A stretch of 7,851 bases of DNA from Gemmatimonadaceae bacterium. GTDB taxonomy: Bacteria > Gemmatimonadota > Gemmatimonadetes > Gemmatimonadales > Gemmatimonadaceae. The position numbers were made by a program, and so were the translations under genes. Shown piece by piece: positions 1 through 6,564 of the stretch. The notes under the pieces were generated by a model. It made no database searches. It saw only the letters and a program-made list of their open reading frames with translations, and was not told the DNA's origin. The stretch is taken from positions 1 to 7,851 of the forward strand of contig JACMOE010000500.1 of NCBI GenBank assembly GCA_014378185.1. The letters are read 5' to 3'. Each line of letters opens with the position of its first letter. Within the stretch, counting starts at the first letter, position 1.

Positions 1-289
1 ACGACTTGGTGCCATCGATGGGATCAATGATCCACCGCCGCCGAGCGCCCGCACGCTCTTCACCAAATTCCTCACCGAGAAATCCATCCTCGGGGAAGTA
101 GCGGCGCACCCAGTCGCGGGCGGCTTGTTCTGCACCGCGGTCAGCATCGGACACGGGCGACCCATCGAGCTTTGTTTCTACACTCAGGCGGGAACGATAG
201 AATCCAAGAGCGATGTCCCCGGTCAATCGTGCCAACTCGGCAGCGGGCGCCACACTCGCGTCGAGCGCATGCGTTCCGTCGGCGATCAT
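1..289 (-). CDS. hisN: Histidinol-phosphatase, inositol monophosphatase family (HisN-type), N-terminal part
   Basis: This is the first 96 codons of an IMPase-superfamily phosphatase; the rest lies beyond the left edge of the window. Visible motifs, in order, are the K40-x-DGSPVS-x-AD segment (residues 42-50), the GEE metal-ligand motif (E73, E74) and the signature WIIDPIDGTKS (86-96). In that signature D89 and D92 are expected Mg2+ ligands and G93-T94 contribute to phosphate binding. The family includes inositol monophosphatase, CysQ and histidinol-phosphatase, and the fragment alone cannot separate them. The operon context can: its ATG overlaps the hisF stop codon in an ATGA, and no other histidinol-phosphatase is seen, since the hisB here is only the dehydratase. 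It would therefore convert L-histidinol phosphate to histidinol just before HisD. The family is well supported; the histidinol-phosphate specificity is inferred from position. Confidence 0.85.
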   Translation of the reverse strand, partial: MIADGTHALDASVAPAAELARLTGDIALGFYRSRLSVETKLDGSPVSDADRGAEQAARDWVRRYFPEDGFLGEEFGEERAGARRRWIIDPIDGTKS

Positions 290-1044
290 GTCGAGCGCAC
301 CCGCAGGCGCGCGTCGCGCATGGCCTGCTTCACCGCATGAACTGTCGTCACGCCATCATGCAGTATGCCTGCAAGGAGCGCGGCATCGGCCCCGCCCCGC
401 TCGAAGACAGCACACACATGCTGTGCCGTTCCCGCGCCGCCCGATGCAACCACGGGCACGTCCACCGCGTCCGACACAGCACGCGTCAGCTCGACATCAT
501 AACCCGTGCGTGCCCCGTCGCGATCTATGCTCGTGAGCAACACCTCGCCCGCACCGCGACGCACGCACTCAACGGCCCACTCGACGACGTCGAGTTCCGT
601 ACGCTCACGCCCGCCCCGCACGTGAACGCGCCACCCAGCACCCTCACGCCTGGCGTCGATACTAGCGACCACACACTGCGTCCCGAAGCGTTCGGCCGCT
701 TCCGTCAGTACCGCCGGCCGGCGGACAGACGCCGAGTTGATGCTCACCTTGTCGGCGCCCGCCCGCAAGGCATTACCCACGTCGTCCGCAGAGCGAATCC
801 CGCCACCGATCGTGAGCGGGATGAACAGGCGCTCCGCCGTGCGTCGGGCCACGTCGAGAAGGGTGCCACGATCCTCGGCGCTGGCTGATATGTCGAGAAA
901 CACGATCTCGTCTGCGCCCTCCTGCTCGTAGCGCGTCGCCAACTCGACCGGGTCACCGACGTCACGAAGATTCACGAACCCGGTACCCTTCACCACACGC
1001 CCGCCCTGCACGTCGAGACAAACCACCACGCGGCGTGTCAGCAT
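286..1044 (-). CDS. hisF: Imidazole glycerol phosphate synthase, cyclase subunit HisF
   Basis: A 252-residue (beta/alpha)8 barrel of normal HisF length. It condenses ammonia supplied by HisH with PRFAR, giving imidazole glycerol phosphate and AICAR. The general acid/base aspartates are both present: D11 in VCLDV and D130 in SIDAR. K19 in RVVKG is also kept, as are the phosphate-binding loops GGGIRS (80-85) and SGGAG (201-205) and the C-terminal LLAGILHDG. The loop after D11 reads VQGG where many HisF have VKDG, a small deviation. The ATG follows the hisB stop codon with no gap. The stop overlaps the ATG of the downstream phosphatase by 4 nt, so translation is probably coupled. It should work in the cytoplasm as a heterodimer with HisH, encoded three genes upstream. 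Confidence 0.97.
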   Translation of the reverse strand: MLTRRVVVCLDVQGGRVVKGTGFVNLRDVGDPVELATRYEQEGADEIVFLDISASAEDRGTLLDVARRTAERLFIPLTIGGGIRSADDVGNALRAGADKVSINSASVRRPAVLTEAAERFGTQCVVASIDARREGAGWRVHVRGGRERTELDVVEWAVECVRRGAGEVLLTSIDRDGARTGYDVELTRAVSDAVDVPVVASGGAGTAQHVCAVFERGGADAALLAGILHDGVTTVHAVKQAMRDARLRVRST

Positions 1045-1590
1045 CTATGACGGCTCGCTTACACGAAGCGCGACGCCCCCCTTCGTGCTGAAGACGGCGC
1101 CCGTTTCGACGAACGCATCGCGCACCGCGAGGCCGAGTGCCTTGAACGCGGCCTCGACAATGTGATGTCGGTCGGTACCACGAATCACGCGCAGGTGCAG
1201 GGTCGCCCGCGCGTTGTCGCTGAACGAGCGCATCCAGTGATCGTACAGCCTGCTCGGAAGCGGGCCACGGTAGTATGGTCGTCCTCCCAAGTCGAGCGCA
1301 CAATGGACGAGTGCCTCGTCCATTGGGATCGTCCGGTCGCCATAACGCGCGGCTGTCGCGGAAAGCAAGCCTCCGACAGACGCACCGACACAGATCCCCA
1401 CGTCCTCGATCAGGTGATGGGGAAGATCACCCGTTGCCTGCAGGGACAGATCGAGCCCGCTGTAGCGCGCGAAGGCGACGAGCATGTGATCGAGGAAGGG
1501 CGCGCCGGTGGACACCGTGGCTATGCCACTGCCACGGGTGAGCTCACAACGGATGGATGTTTCCTTCGTTTCACGTATCACGAGTGTCAT
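1045..1590 (-). CDS. hisB: Imidazoleglycerol-phosphate dehydratase HisB (monofunctional)
   Basis: A 181-residue dehydratase that converts imidazole glycerol phosphate to imidazole acetol phosphate, normally as a Mn-dependent 24-mer. Family motifs are TGAPFLDHML (28-37), the first metal-binding motif HHLIED (58-63) and the duplicated partner motif RHHIVEAAFKAL (141-152). The protein is slightly shorter than the usual 190-200 residues. It has no N-terminal HAD phosphatase domain, unlike enterobacterial HisB, so a separate phosphatase is needed; the downstream IMPase gene fits. A strong GAGGAG Shine-Dalgarno lies at 1597-1602, 6 nt before the ATG. This is the only his gene here preceded by a true spacer (37 nt after hisA). 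Its place between hisA and hisF differs from the classical GDCBHAF order. Confidence 0.97.
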   Translation of the reverse strand: MTLVIRETKETSIRCELTRGSGIATVSTGAPFLDHMLVAFARYSGLDLSLQATGDLPHHLIEDVGICVGASVGGLLSATAARYGDRTIPMDEALVHCALDLGGRPYYRGPLPSRLYDHWMRSFSDNARATLHLRVIRGTDRHHIVEAAFKALGLAVRDAFVETGAVFSTKGGVALRVSEPS

Positions 1591-1627
1591 GCAACGCTCC
1601 TCGGTATTTCACGACATGAGTATGGGG

Positions 1628-2341
1628 TCATTCGCCAAACTCGCCGGCCACGACCACGGGATCCAACGCCCCCGTATAAAGCGCCATACCGATGACCACG
1701 CCCGCCAGGCCCCGATGCTCCAGGGCACGAAGATCCTGCATCGTCGTCACGCCCCCCGACGCGTAGACAGGAAAGTTCGACGATTCAGCGACATCCTCCA
1801 TCAAGGGCAGGTCGGTGCCTTGCAACAGTCCCTCCCGGTGCACGGCCGTGACCAGCAGGCCACCGAGTGGCAAGGGGTTCAGCTCCTCCACCACGTCGAG
1901 AATGTCGAGCGGCAGGGTGTGCGCCCAGCCACGTGTGGTGACGCGGCGCTCGCGTACGTCGCACGCCACGATGATCTCGCCAGGATGCCGTGCGGCCAAC
2001 TCCGCGAGCCACTCGGGCTCTTCCAGGGCGCGCGTTCCCACGATGACGCGCGATGCTCCGGCCTCGAGCAGCTCTTCCACCAACTCATCCGAGCGAACCC
2101 CGCCACCCACCTGCACCGGCACCGTGCTGTCGAATAGCAGCGATCGCACCACCGCAATGTTGGATCCATGGCCCATGGCCGCATCCAGATCGACGACGTG
2201 CAGCCGATGAAACCCGTAGTGCTCCCACGACCGAGCCACCTCGACGGGATTCTCGAGACGCACCTTCTCCTGGGCAAACGACCCCCCAACGAGCTGCACA
2301 CACGCGCCGTCGCGAAGATCCACGGCTGGAATGGCGATCAC
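1628..2341 (-). CDS. hisA: ProFAR isomerase HisA
   Basis: A 237-residue (beta/alpha)8 barrel that isomerises ProFAR to PRFAR. Catalytic aspartates are D8 in AVDLRDG and D128 in ACDVR. Phosphate loops are QVGGGVRS (77-84) and ASGGV (194-198), and HVVDLDAAMG (48-57) is a typical internal half-barrel repeat motif. The segment after beta-6 reads VTAVHREG (164-171): the functional Thr is kept, but the following acidic residue seen in many HisA (TD or TE) is Ala. Translation starts at GTG, which overlaps the hisH TGA as GTGA; a GGGAG Shine-Dalgarno sits 7 nt upstream (2349-2353). Nothing suggests the dual-function PriA form, but sequence inspection alone cannot exclude side activity. Confidence 0.96.
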   Translation of the reverse strand: MIAIPAVDLRDGACVQLVGGSFAQEKVRLENPVEVARSWEHYGFHRLHVVDLDAAMGHGSNIAVVRSLLFDSTVPVQVGGGVRSDELVEELLEAGASRVIVGTRALEEPEWLAELAARHPGEIIVACDVRERRVTTRGWAHTLPLDILDVVEELNPLPLGGLLVTAVHREGLLQGTDLPLMEDVAESSNFPVYASGGVTTMQDLRALEHRGLAGVVIGMALYTGALDPVVVAGEFGE

Positions 2342-2952
2342 CTGATAGCTCCCGTGCCTGCGGATTCACGCAGGAATGCATGGAGGAACCGCACGCCGGC
2401 CGTGCTGCTCTTCTCCGGATGAAACTGAACACCGATTGTACGACCGAAGCGCACAGCAGCCGGAAACCGATCGTCCTCGTGCGAGCTCCAGGCAATAACG
2501 GTGCGCTCGTCGTCCGGTCGGCACACGAAACTGTTCGCATAATAGGCGATGGGTAACGGAGCCTGCACGAAGAGTGGCTCATTCTCCACCAGGCGCAGGT
2601 CGTTCCACCCAATCTGCGGCACCCGCTCAGCGACCAGCCGCGTGACGCGACCAGGTATCACCCCGAGTCCGGCACCTGGCCCTTCGTCGCTCGCATCGAA
2701 GAGAAGCTGCATGCCAAGGCAGATGCCGATTGTCGGGAGGCCACCAAGGATGGCGTCACGCATGGCGTCGCGCCCCTCCGCCAACCGCGCTACGGCCGCG
2801 CCAAACGCACCAACTCCGGGCAACACGAGCACGTCCCCTTCAACGGCGCGACGCGGATCGGCCTCGACCTCCACCGAGACGCCATCTCCCTCCAGCGCCT
2901 TTGCGAGCGAGTGCAGGTTCCCCGCGCCATAGTCGAAAATCACCGCCCTCAT
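2338..2952 (-). CDS. hisH: Imidazole glycerol phosphate synthase, glutaminase subunit HisH
   Basis: A 204-residue class I glutamine amidotransferase that hydrolyses glutamine and channels ammonia to HisF. The triad is visible: nucleophile C78 in GICLGMQ, then H178 and E180 in QFHPEKS. HisH hallmarks are DYGAGNLHS (7-15), PGVGAFG (45-51) and PQIGWN (112-117), the last related to the P-x-(M/I)GWN motif near the HisF interface. The motif usually written YFVHSY reads YYANSF (137-142), so the conserved His is Asn. The ATG overlaps the hisC stop as ATGA and is preceded by an AGAGGTG Shine-Dalgarno; the stop overlaps the hisA GTG start. Length and context are normal. Confidence 0.97.
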   Translation of the reverse strand: MRAVIFDYGAGNLHSLAKALEGDGVSVEVEADPRRAVEGDVLVLPGVGAFGAAVARLAEGRDAMRDAILGGLPTIGICLGMQLLFDASDEGPGAGLGVIPGRVTRLVAERVPQIGWNDLRLVENEPLFVQAPLPIAYYANSFVCRPDDERTVIAWSSHEDDRFPAAVRFGRTIGVQFHPEKSSTAGVRFLHAFLRESAGTGAIR

Positions 2953-4049
2953 GCCGACACCTCTGCAAGCACGGACAGCATGGTCTGCATCATGTCCCAG
3001 GGACCCACGCCGATACGGAGCGCCGACCCACCTGTCCTGGCGAGCGCGTCAATCTCGAGAGGAAGGCCAGTGAACGATCGTACCAGCACACCGCGCGCAC
3101 ACATGCGTTGCGCGATATCGAGTGCGCGCGCGGTCGGCACGAGCACGAAGTTCGCCGCGGATGGCACGGGATCGAAGCCAGCTTGACCGAGCGTCGTGAC
3201 GAGCCGGTCGCGATTTCCGATGGCGAGCACGGCATGCGCACGAACCCAATCCACGCCATCCGCAGTCGAATCAAGGACCGCCAGTACCGCACGCTCAGCC
3301 AGTGCGCTCACCTTGTACGGTCCTCGTGCGCGCTCCACGATACGCGTTAACCGGATGGGCCCTACCCCAAAGCCGACACGCAGACCAGCCAAGCCGAAGG
3401 CCTTTGAGAACGTGCGTGCAACGATGAGGCGCTCGCTCTGCTCCACAAGCTGGACAAACGCTTCAGGGGCGAACTCCACGTACGCCTCATCGAGCAGCAC
3501 GATGCCTCGCGCGTTGGCCACGACGTATTCGACCGCAGCGCGTGACACGGGTGTGGCTGTCGGGTTGTTGGGGGCGCAGAGATAGGTAATCTTCGCGTCG
3601 GCATCCACGATGCGCTCTGCGTCGACATCAAACGCGTTGGTCAGGGGAATGGCGACGGGGTCAAGCCCGTTCAGGCGTGCGAGGAGTGGAATCATGGAGA
3701 AGGTGGGCGACGAAAAGACGATCCGATCACCCGGTGCGCCGAATGCGCGCATCGTGGAATCAAGGACATCGTCCGACCCACAGCCTGTCACGACGCCCAC
3801 GCCATCGGCGCGGCTCAGGTTCACATATCGAAGGATCGCCTCGTGCAGCGGCTCGGAATACACTGATGGATAGCGAGACAGTGCCTCCGGTGGCGCATCG
3901 CGCAAGACACGCAGCGCCGCAGGAGGAGCGCCCCAGAGATTGGTGTTATCGCTCAGGTCCACCGCGCAGGAAGGCAACTCCGAGCTGAGACGGGGTAGCG
4001 CGCGCACGGCACTCCGTGCCAGGCCCACCATGTCGCCGGATGAGGTCAT
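2949..4049 (-). CDS. hisC: Histidinol-phosphate aminotransferase HisC
   Basis: A 366-residue fold-type I PLP aminotransferase that moves an amino group from glutamate to imidazole acetol phosphate. The PLP lysine is K216 in RTFSKAFGLAGLRVGF; D187 in DEAY contacts the pyridine nitrogen. N162 lies in APNNPT, R224 in GLRVGF, and R345 in LRIGVG is the likely substrate-carboxylate arginine; Y60 lies in SRYP. The start was set at 4049 because GGAGG lies 7 nt upstream (4057-4061) and this ATG forms the same ATGA overlap with the hisD stop that recurs through the operon. An ATG at 4070 would add 7 residues and overlap hisD more deeply. HisC-type enzymes can also act on aromatic substrates, but the location makes the histidine role clear. 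Confidence 0.96.
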   Translation of the reverse strand: MTSSGDMVGLARSAVRALPRLSSELPSCAVDLSDNTNLWGAPPAALRVLRDAPPEALSRYPSVYSEPLHEAILRYVNLSRADGVGVVTGCGSDDVLDSTMRAFGAPGDRIVFSSPTFSMIPLLARLNGLDPVAIPLTNAFDVDAERIVDADAKITYLCAPNNPTATPVSRAAVEYVVANARGIVLLDEAYVEFAPEAFVQLVEQSERLIVARTFSKAFGLAGLRVGFGVGPIRLTRIVERARGPYKVSALAERAVLAVLDSTADGVDWVRAHAVLAIGNRDRLVTTLGQAGFDPVPSAANFVLVPTARALDIAQRMCARGVLVRSFTGLPLEIDALARTGGSALRIGVGPWDMMQTMLSVLAEVSA

Positions 4050-5380
4050 GATCGCGCCTCCAGGTGCCATGCGCGCGCGGCGAGTGCATGTCCGCCAAGC
4101 TGTTCGGCATCCGCGAAAATGCCGACGTCGTGCGCCAGGCGTGCCGCCGCATCGCGCGTCACGCGTTGATAGGTGGTCCAGCGCACGAAGTCGAGCGTCG
4201 ACAAACCCGAGTATGATCGCGCCAGTCCTCCCGTAGGCAGCACATGATTTGCCCCCGTCATGTAATCGCCAAACGCGACGGACGCATACGCCCCCACGAA
4301 CACGGTGCCGCTGCTGCGCAGCCGCTCCAGCACGGCATCCGCCGTCGCGACTACCAACAAGAGGTGCTCTGCCGCGTACCGATTCGCAAAGGCGATCGCT
4401 TCGTCGAGCGAGTCCACCCAGAGCACCGCACCTTGCGCGGCGAGCGCTGCTGCAACGATTTCGCGACGCGGTTGCTCCGGCGCCAACGCGGCCAGTGCAG
4501 TGAGCACCGCGGTCGCGAGTGACTCACTCGTCGTGATCGCGACCACTGCGGCGAGAGGGTCATGTTCGGCCTGGGCCAGCATCTCGCGGGCGATGAGCAC
4601 TGGATCTGCGGAATCATCCGCAAGCACGAGCAACTCGCTCGGGCCGGCAGGAGAATCGATCGCGACGACGCTTGCGACCTGAAGCTTTGCCTCCGCGACA
4701 TATGCGTTGCCCGGCCCGACAATACGATCGACGCGCGGGAGCGACGTCGTCCCATACGCCATGGCCGCAATGGCCCCTGCACCGCCGAGCGAAAACACCC
4801 GATCAGCGCCAGCGAGCGCCGCTGCGCCAAGCACCACCTCGGACGGGACTCCAGTATCACGTTGTGGTGGAGAGCAGACGATAATTTCGCCCACGCCAGC
4901 CACGCGCGCCGGCACCACGCCCATCAGGACGCTGCTCGGATAAGCAGCGCGACCACCAGGCGCATACACGCCAACGCGGCCGAGCGGATCGGGCCGTCTG
5001 CCGATGACGATGCCAGGCTCGCTCTCGATTTCCTGCGTAAGCGGACGAAAGAATTCGTGCACGCGCCGAATGTTGGTAGCCGACCGTTCCATGGCGCGAC
5101 GGAGCGGCGGGTCGAGCGCGTCGAGCGCCGCGCGGCACTGTGACATTGGTACCTCCAGCCGGTCGAGCGTCACACCGTCGAACTCCGCAGCCATGGCGCG
5201 CAAGGCATCATCTCCATCGCGACGAACTCGCTCGATAATGGCTCGGGTGCGCGCGCCGATGTCGCCGACGCCAGCACCGGCCTCTGTCGAGCGCTCGAAC
5301 AGGGCACGTTCATCAGCAGCGGAGAGGCGCGAACGCGCACCAGTCCATCGAAGCTGGCCAGACGCTGTGCGGTCTGTCAC
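4046..5380 (-). CDS. hisD: Histidinol dehydrogenase HisD
   Basis: A 444-residue Zn-dependent dehydrogenase that oxidises L-histidinol twice with NAD+ to give L-histidine. Length is normal for the family. Zinc ligands expected from the E. coli enzyme are visible as Q270 and H273 in LAQAEHDP, D372 in AFGDYMTG and H431 in LGGHALAAR. The catalytic Glu-His pair is E338-H339 in AAEHLLLV. The family block from VGVYAPGGRAAYPSSVLMG (136-154) to GPGNAYVAEAK (222-232) is intact, as is TGANHVLPTGG (375-385). Translation starts at GTG, which overlaps the hisG stop as GTGA; GAGAGG (5389-5394) lies 8 nt upstream. Its C-terminal end overlaps hisC by 4 nt. Confidence 0.97.
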   Translation of the reverse strand: MTDRTASGQLRWTGARSRLSAADERALFERSTEAGAGVGDIGARTRAIIERVRRDGDDALRAMAAEFDGVTLDRLEVPMSQCRAALDALDPPLRRAMERSATNIRRVHEFFRPLTQEIESEPGIVIGRRPDPLGRVGVYAPGGRAAYPSSVLMGVVPARVAGVGEIIVCSPPQRDTGVPSEVVLGAAALAGADRVFSLGGAGAIAAMAYGTTSLPRVDRIVGPGNAYVAEAKLQVASVVAIDSPAGPSELLVLADDSADPVLIAREMLAQAEHDPLAAVVAITTSESLATAVLTALAALAPEQPRREIVAAALAAQGAVLWVDSLDEAIAFANRYAAEHLLLVVATADAVLERLRSSGTVFVGAYASVAFGDYMTGANHVLPTGGLARSYSGLSTLDFVRWTTYQRVTRDAAARLAHDVGIFADAEQLGGHALAARAWHLEARS

Positions 5381-6240
5381 GGCATCAGCCTCTCGATGCG
5401 AGTGACCAGAATGCCCACGGCGCCGAGAGCCTTGAGGTCGGCGATGGTACGGTAGATGGTGGAGGCGCTGACGACAGAATGCACCGCGACATGCTCTCCG
5501 CCGTTCATGATGTCGATCACCGTGGGCCCATTGAGTCCCGGGACGACTTGCCGCACCTCGTCGAGCCGGGCACGGGGGACATTGGCCATCACATAACGCT
5601 TGCCGCGCGCGGCGAGCACGCTGCCCAGTGCTGCCACCAACTCATCGAGTGCGCGGATCCGCGCCGCGTCAGCGCGAGCGGCCGGGTTGGCGATCAGGCG
5701 GCTGGTCGACTCGAGCACGGTGGCCACTTCACGCAGGCCATTCACATGGAGTGTCGACCCCGTCGATACGAGATCCACGATGATGTCCGCGATACCGATA
5801 TGTGGTGCGATTTCCGCCGCTCCGGACACCGGCACGACTTCGATGGCCGTGTCTCTGGCGGCAAAGAACTGGCGCGTGATTCGTGGGAAGACCGTCGCCA
5901 CCCGCATTCCGGAAGTAATATCGTCCAGTGTCCGCACACCGCTGTCGTCCTTTGCGGCCACTGCCAGTCGACACCGCCCGAATTGCAGGTCGGCCAACTC
6001 GTGCAGTGTGCGGCCAGACTCCTGGATGAGATCAAAGCCCGTGACGCCGGCGTCGGCCGCACCATCGGCGACAAATTCCGGGATGTCCTGGGCGCGAACG
6101 AACAGCGCCTGAAATTCCCCGCCGAGCGACGCGGTCAGGGCGCGGGGGCCCGCGGCGCGAATTTCGAGACCGGCGTCCGTGAACAACTCACGGGCATCCT
6201 GAGAGAGCCGGCCCTTGTTGGGTAACGCAATGCGGAGCAT
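5377..6240 (-). CDS. hisG: ATP phosphoribosyltransferase HisG, long form with regulatory domain
   Basis: A 287-residue enzyme catalysing the committed step, ATP plus PRPP to phosphoribosyl-ATP. It opens with LRIALPNKGRL (2-12), then RAQDIPEFV and DAGVTGFDLI (to residue 72). The PRPP-binding loop VDLVSTGSTL is at 155-164. The length and the C-terminal segment (about 212-287, ending in a beta-alpha-beta pattern with ALGAVGILVTRIERL) mark the long form, whose ACT-like domain binds histidine for feedback inhibition; no HisZ partner is then needed. The start at 6240 follows the universal N-terminus. Upstream in-frame ATG (6279) and TTG (6285) would add non-conserved residues within the attenuator and hairpin region. 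No clear Shine-Dalgarno precedes 6240, unlike hisD, hisC, hisH, hisA and hisB. Confidence 0.96.
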   Translation of the reverse strand: MLRIALPNKGRLSQDARELFTDAGLEIRAAGPRALTASLGGEFQALFVRAQDIPEFVADGAADAGVTGFDLIQESGRTLHELADLQFGRCRLAVAAKDDSGVRTLDDITSGMRVATVFPRITRQFFAARDTAIEVVPVSGAAEIAPHIGIADIIVDLVSTGSTLHVNGLREVATVLESTSRLIANPAARADAARIRALDELVAALGSVLAARGKRYVMANVPRARLDEVRQVVPGLNGPTVIDIMNGGEHVAVHSVVSASTIYRTIADLKALGAVGILVTRIERLMP

Positions 6241-6259
6241 GGGAGTTCGCGAAGAGGAC

Positions 6260-6276
6260 GCGCAGCACCGCTGCGC
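6260..6276 (-). other. Hairpin in the hisG 5' UTR
   Basis: A perfect 7-bp inverted repeat, GCGCAGC and GCTGCGC around a 3-nt loop, lies between the attenuator terminator and the hisG ATG and ends 19 nt before the start codon. In RNA it would be a tight GC-rich stem. It has no T-run, so it is not a terminator. It might influence hisG initiation or 5' stability of a processed message, but its function is unknown and chance formation in GC-rich DNA is possible. Confidence 0.4.
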
Positions 6277-6283
6277 CATTGCC

Positions 6284-6314
6284 AAAAAAAAAGCCCGTCC
6301 GGAAGAGGACGAGC
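6284..6314 (-). terminator. Intrinsic terminator (attenuator) upstream of hisG
   Basis: On the minus strand, arm GCTCGTCC (6314-6307), loop TCTTCC and arm GGACGGGC (6300-6293) form an 8-bp stem with one G-U pair. It is followed directly by nine T residues (6292-6284). This is a textbook rho-independent terminator. It points in the direction of the his operon and lies 43 nt before hisG and 42 nt after the stop of a His-rich leader ORF. No gene ends here on this strand other than the leader peptide, so the natural role is transcription attenuation of hisGDCHABFN. Confidence 0.88.
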
Positions 6315-6390
6315 CGAGGGAAAGACCGGCAGTTGTGCCGGGAGCGCTGGTTGCCCCTACTCGTGCACGCGTGCCTCACCCCGACCCGTC
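6308..6390 (-). promoter_or_regulatory. Predicted antiterminator pairing of the his attenuator
   Basis: Segment GACGGGTCGGGG (6390-6379), lying in leader codons 16-20 just after the His run, can pair without interruption with CCTCGGCTCGTC (6319-6308). This gives 12 pairs, three of them G-U. The second segment contains seven of the eight bases of the terminator 5' arm, so the two structures exclude each other. A ribosome stalled at the first His codons would leave the first segment free, favouring antitermination and operon expression when histidyl-tRNA is scarce. A competing 7-bp pairing of 6385-6379 with 6343-6337 is also possible. All pairings were checked by hand; no energies were computed. 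Confidence 0.65.
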
Positions 6391-6437
6391 AGGCCATGAT
6401 GATGGTGCACGTGATGGAGCGGGCGGTTGGTGGGCAT
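6357..6437 (-). CDS. hisL: his operon leader peptide HisL
   Basis: A 26-codon ORF starting at ATG 6437 and ending in TAG. Codons 7-15 read LHHVHHHHG, so six of seven consecutive codons (8-14) are CAT or CAC; a seventh His is codon 25. Such His runs are the hallmark of leader peptides that sense histidyl-tRNA charging in ribosome-mediated attenuation. Known enterobacterial HisL has seven consecutive His; the sequence here is otherwise unlike it. It lies in front of an intrinsic terminator and hisG on the same strand. There is no Shine-Dalgarno before the ATG, but a -10 element ends 6 nt upstream, suggesting a leaderless transcript. An in-frame ATG at 6494 could extend it to 45 residues but also lacks a Shine-Dalgarno and would run through the promoter. 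Confidence 0.85.
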   Translation of the reverse strand: MPTNRPLHHVHHHHGLTGRGEARVHE

Positions 6438-6443
6438 GTGCGG

Positions 6444-6472
6444 AAGGTATTGGACACGCCGACTCAGGTCAA
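6444..6472 (-). promoter_or_regulatory. Predicted sigma70-type promoter of the his operon
   Basis: On the minus strand, TTGACC (6472-6467) matches the -35 consensus at five of six positions. It is separated by exactly 17 bp from TACCTT (6449-6444), which fits a loose TANNNT -10 element. Transcription would begin at or within a base or two of the hisL ATG (6437), giving a leaderless mRNA. The -10 is weak against TATAAT (three of six), so the call rests on the -35, the spacing and the position directly before the leader ORF. Confidence 0.6.
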
Positions 6473-6535
6473 CCGCGCGGCGCGGGGTATGCATCGAGGC
6501 GGGACCGTGTCTTGAGGACTCTCCGGCTAACAGAA

Positions 6536-6564
6536 TTGCGCGGAGCAGGGCTTGTGAATAAATT
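6536..6564 (+). promoter_or_regulatory. Possible promoter for the cupredoxin gene
   Basis: TTGCGC (6536-6541) and TAAATT (6559-6564) are 17 bp apart on the plus strand; TAAATT matches the -10 consensus at four of six positions and the -35 is poor. A start near 6571 would give a 5' UTR of about 57 nt. The -10 lies inside the 18-bp palindrome at 6552-6569, so a bound regulator would compete with polymerase. If the regulator is instead an activator, the true promoter would lie further downstream, where no good hexamers are seen. Confidence 0.35.

Noticed and set aside
172..888. Long plus-strand open frame opposite hisF
   Set aside because: Arg/His/Ala-rich composition without any family motif, lying opposite a clearly conserved hisF; it is a product of high GC content.
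4050..4070. Upstream hisC start at ATG 4070
   Set aside because: ATG 4049 has a well-placed GGAGG and the ATGA overlap typical of this operon.
5479..6225. Long plus-strand open frame opposite hisG
   Set aside because: No recognisable motifs and fully antisense to conserved hisG; the frame is open because of codon bias on the other strand.
6241..6285. Upstream hisG starts (ATG 6279 or TTG 6285)
   Set aside because: The added residues are not HisG-like and lie in a hairpin next to the terminator T-run; the conserved N-terminus begins at 6240.
6284..6437. T-box riboswitch controlling the his operon
   Set aside because: No T-box-like conserved sequence or specifier stem is seen, and the region codes for a His-rich peptide, so leader-peptide attenuation explains it better.
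6357..6494. Longer 45-residue version of the leader peptide starting at ATG 6494
   Set aside because: No Shine-Dalgarno upstream, and the extra codons coincide with the TTGACC/TACCTT promoter; the shorter form at 6437 is preferred, though the longer one is not excluded.
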